Assembly: GCF_000424465.1 (NCBI RefSeq)
Contig: NZ_KE384195.1
Location: forward strand, 1 to 64,000
DNA from: Butyrivibrio hungatei NK4A153
Lineage (GTDB): Bacteria; Bacillota; Clostridia; Lachnospirales; Lachnospiraceae
Reading direction: 5' to 3'
DNA length: 64,000 bases
The notes below the pieces were generated by a model. It had not been told where the DNA came from. It saw only the letters and a program-made list of their open reading frames with translations, and ran no database searches. Positions 63,014 through 64,000 of this stretch are shown piece after piece; the first letter of the stretch is position 1, and every line of letters starts with the position of its first letter. Both the position numbers and the translations under genes were made by a program.

Positions 63014-64000
63014 TTACATCATCCCCATACCGGGTCCCCCAGCGGGCATTGCGGGAGCGGGTTCTTTGATTGTTGCAACGGCTGCTTCTGTTGTAAGGAA
63101 GCTTGATGCAACGGATGTAGCGTTCTGGATAGCGCTTCTTGTAACCTTGGCAGGATCGATGATTCCGTCCTTAACCATGTCTACGTACTCTTCTGAGTAT
63201 GCATTGAAGCCTACGCCGACTTTGCTCTCTTTAACCTTGTTAACTATAACAGATCCGTCAAGACCTGCGTTGTTAGCGATGTGGAAAAGAGGAGCCTCAA
63301 GTGCCTTAAGAACCACGTTAGCACCTGTCTTCTCATCTCCCTCAAGGCTTGCTGCAAGCTTCTCAACTTCCTTAGATGCGTGGATATAAGCCGATCCACC
63401 ACCGAAGATGATACCTTCTTCTACAGCAGCTCTTGTAGCGTTGAGAGCGTCTTCCATTCTGTACTTAGCTTCTTTCATTTCAGTCTCTGTTGCAGCACCT
63501 ACTCTGATAACGGCTACACCGCCTGCAAGCTTAGCAAGTCTCTCCTGAAGCTTTTCTTTATCGAAATCTGATGTTGTATCTTCAATCTGCTTCTTGATCT
63601 GAGCAACTCTTGCTGCGATCTCATCTTTCTCTCCAAGACCGTCAACGATTGTTGTCTTCTCTTTTTCTACCTTGATGCTCTTAGCTCTTCCGAGGTCATC
63701 AAGTGTTGTATCCTTAAGCTCAAGGCCAAGGTCTGAAGAAATAACCTTACCACCTGTAAGGATTGCGATATCCTCAAGCATAGCCTTTCTTCTGTCGCCG
63801 TATCCGGGAGCCTTAACAGCTACTACATTGAATGTTCCGCGAAGCTTGTTAACGATAAGTGTTGTAAGAGCCTCACCGTCTACATCCTCAGCGATGATAA
63901 GGAGCTTAGATCCAGTCTTAACGATCTGCTCAAGAAGAGGAAGGATATCCTGGATGTTAGAGATCTTCTTGTCTGTAATAAGAACATAAGGATCTTCAAG
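63014..64000 (-). CDS. groL: 60 kDa chaperonin GroEL (partial, C-terminal part)
   Basis: The last 328 codons of GroEL, open to the right edge; the N-terminal ~210 residues lie outside. The gene ends at a TAA (63016-63014) with the Gly/Met tail AGGPGMGMM. Visible conserved blocks are [39 protein letters not shown] and the GGGSAYIHA region. GroEL forms the heptameric folding chamber with GroES, whose gene is presumably further upstream. No other reading is plausible. Confidence 0.98.
   Translation of the reverse strand, partial: LEDPYVLITDKKISNIQDILPLLEQIVKTGSKLLIIAEDVDGEALTTLIVNKLRGTFNVVAVKAPGYGDRRKAMLEDIAILTGGKVISSDLGLELKDTTLDDLGRAKSIKVEKEKTTIVDGLGEKDEIAARVAQIKKQIEDTTSDFDKEKLQERLAKLAGGVAVIRVGAATETEMKEAKYRMEDALNATRAAVEEGIIFGGGSAYIHASKEVEKLAASLEGDEKTGANVVLKALEAPLFHIANNAGLDGSVIVNKVKESKVGVGFNAYSEEYVDMVKDGIIDPAKVTRSAIQNATSVASSFLTTEAAVATIKEPAPAMPAGGPGMGMM

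Overview
The window is a gene-dense, low-to-moderate GC piece of a Firmicutes chromosome, most likely a Lachnospiraceae bacterium of the Butyrivibrio/Pseudobutyrivibrio type. The basis is the 5' end of a Clostridia-type 16S rRNA at the left edge, Shine-Dalgarno-rich genes with consensus sigma-A promoters, a biotin-dependent sodium-pump gene cluster, a CANSDH/CANSDC polyamine cluster and AlaS/GlyQS/Rex/Hsp33 housekeeping genes. The genus is inferred, not proven. Almost everything reads on the minus strand. The exceptions are hslO plus three exported phosphatase-like genes (41.7-47.0 kb) and an amidase (61.8-62.7 kb).

Layout: 0-0.5 kb, start of an rRNA operon with its promoter. 0.5-7.4 kb, DegV, a lipoprotein, an OmpR-type two-component pair, a small membrane protein and a glycogen debranching-type GH13 enzyme. 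7.5-12.8 kb, a five-gene biotin/Na+ decarboxylase cluster holding two carboxyltransferases, BCCP, OadB and a lipoprotein-OadG fusion. 13-15.5 kb, ScpA/ScpB, a phosphoesterase and ribosomal protein S21. 15.6-19 kb, sortase B, a chemoreceptor and a small membrane protein. 19.3-29.7 kb, alaS, glyS, a lipoprotein, recO, era, a DUF4349-type lipoprotein and an M16C peptidase. 29.7-33.8 kb, a 1377-residue protein joining a polytopic membrane domain to an enormous E/R/Q repeat tail. 33.9-41.5 kb, YebC, a CBS/CorC protein, a membrane J-domain protein, alr, nnr, a coiled-coil protein and rex. 41.7-47 kb, hslO and three related exported metallophosphatase-fold proteins, the first of which has lost every catalytic histidine. 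47-54 kb, a complete arginine-to-spermidine polyamine cluster. 54-61.4 kb, an LprI-like exported protein, a radical SAM/ECF/MFS group, an acidic repeat protein, and a radical SAM + YhhQ queuosine-salvage pair behind a preQ1-I-like riboswitch. 61.8-64 kb, a membrane-anchored amidase with a Fur-like box, a nested inverted repeat and the 3' part of groEL.

Most promising for new biology: (1) the tandem exported phosphatase family with a cysteine-rich pseudoenzyme; (2) the giant membrane protein with a predicted helix of about 800 residues; (3) the riboswitch-controlled YhhQ/radical SAM operon; (4) the acidic protein carrying four copies of a motif resembling the CheY-binding peptide of FliM. No CRISPR array, prophage, insertion sequence or tRNA gene was found.
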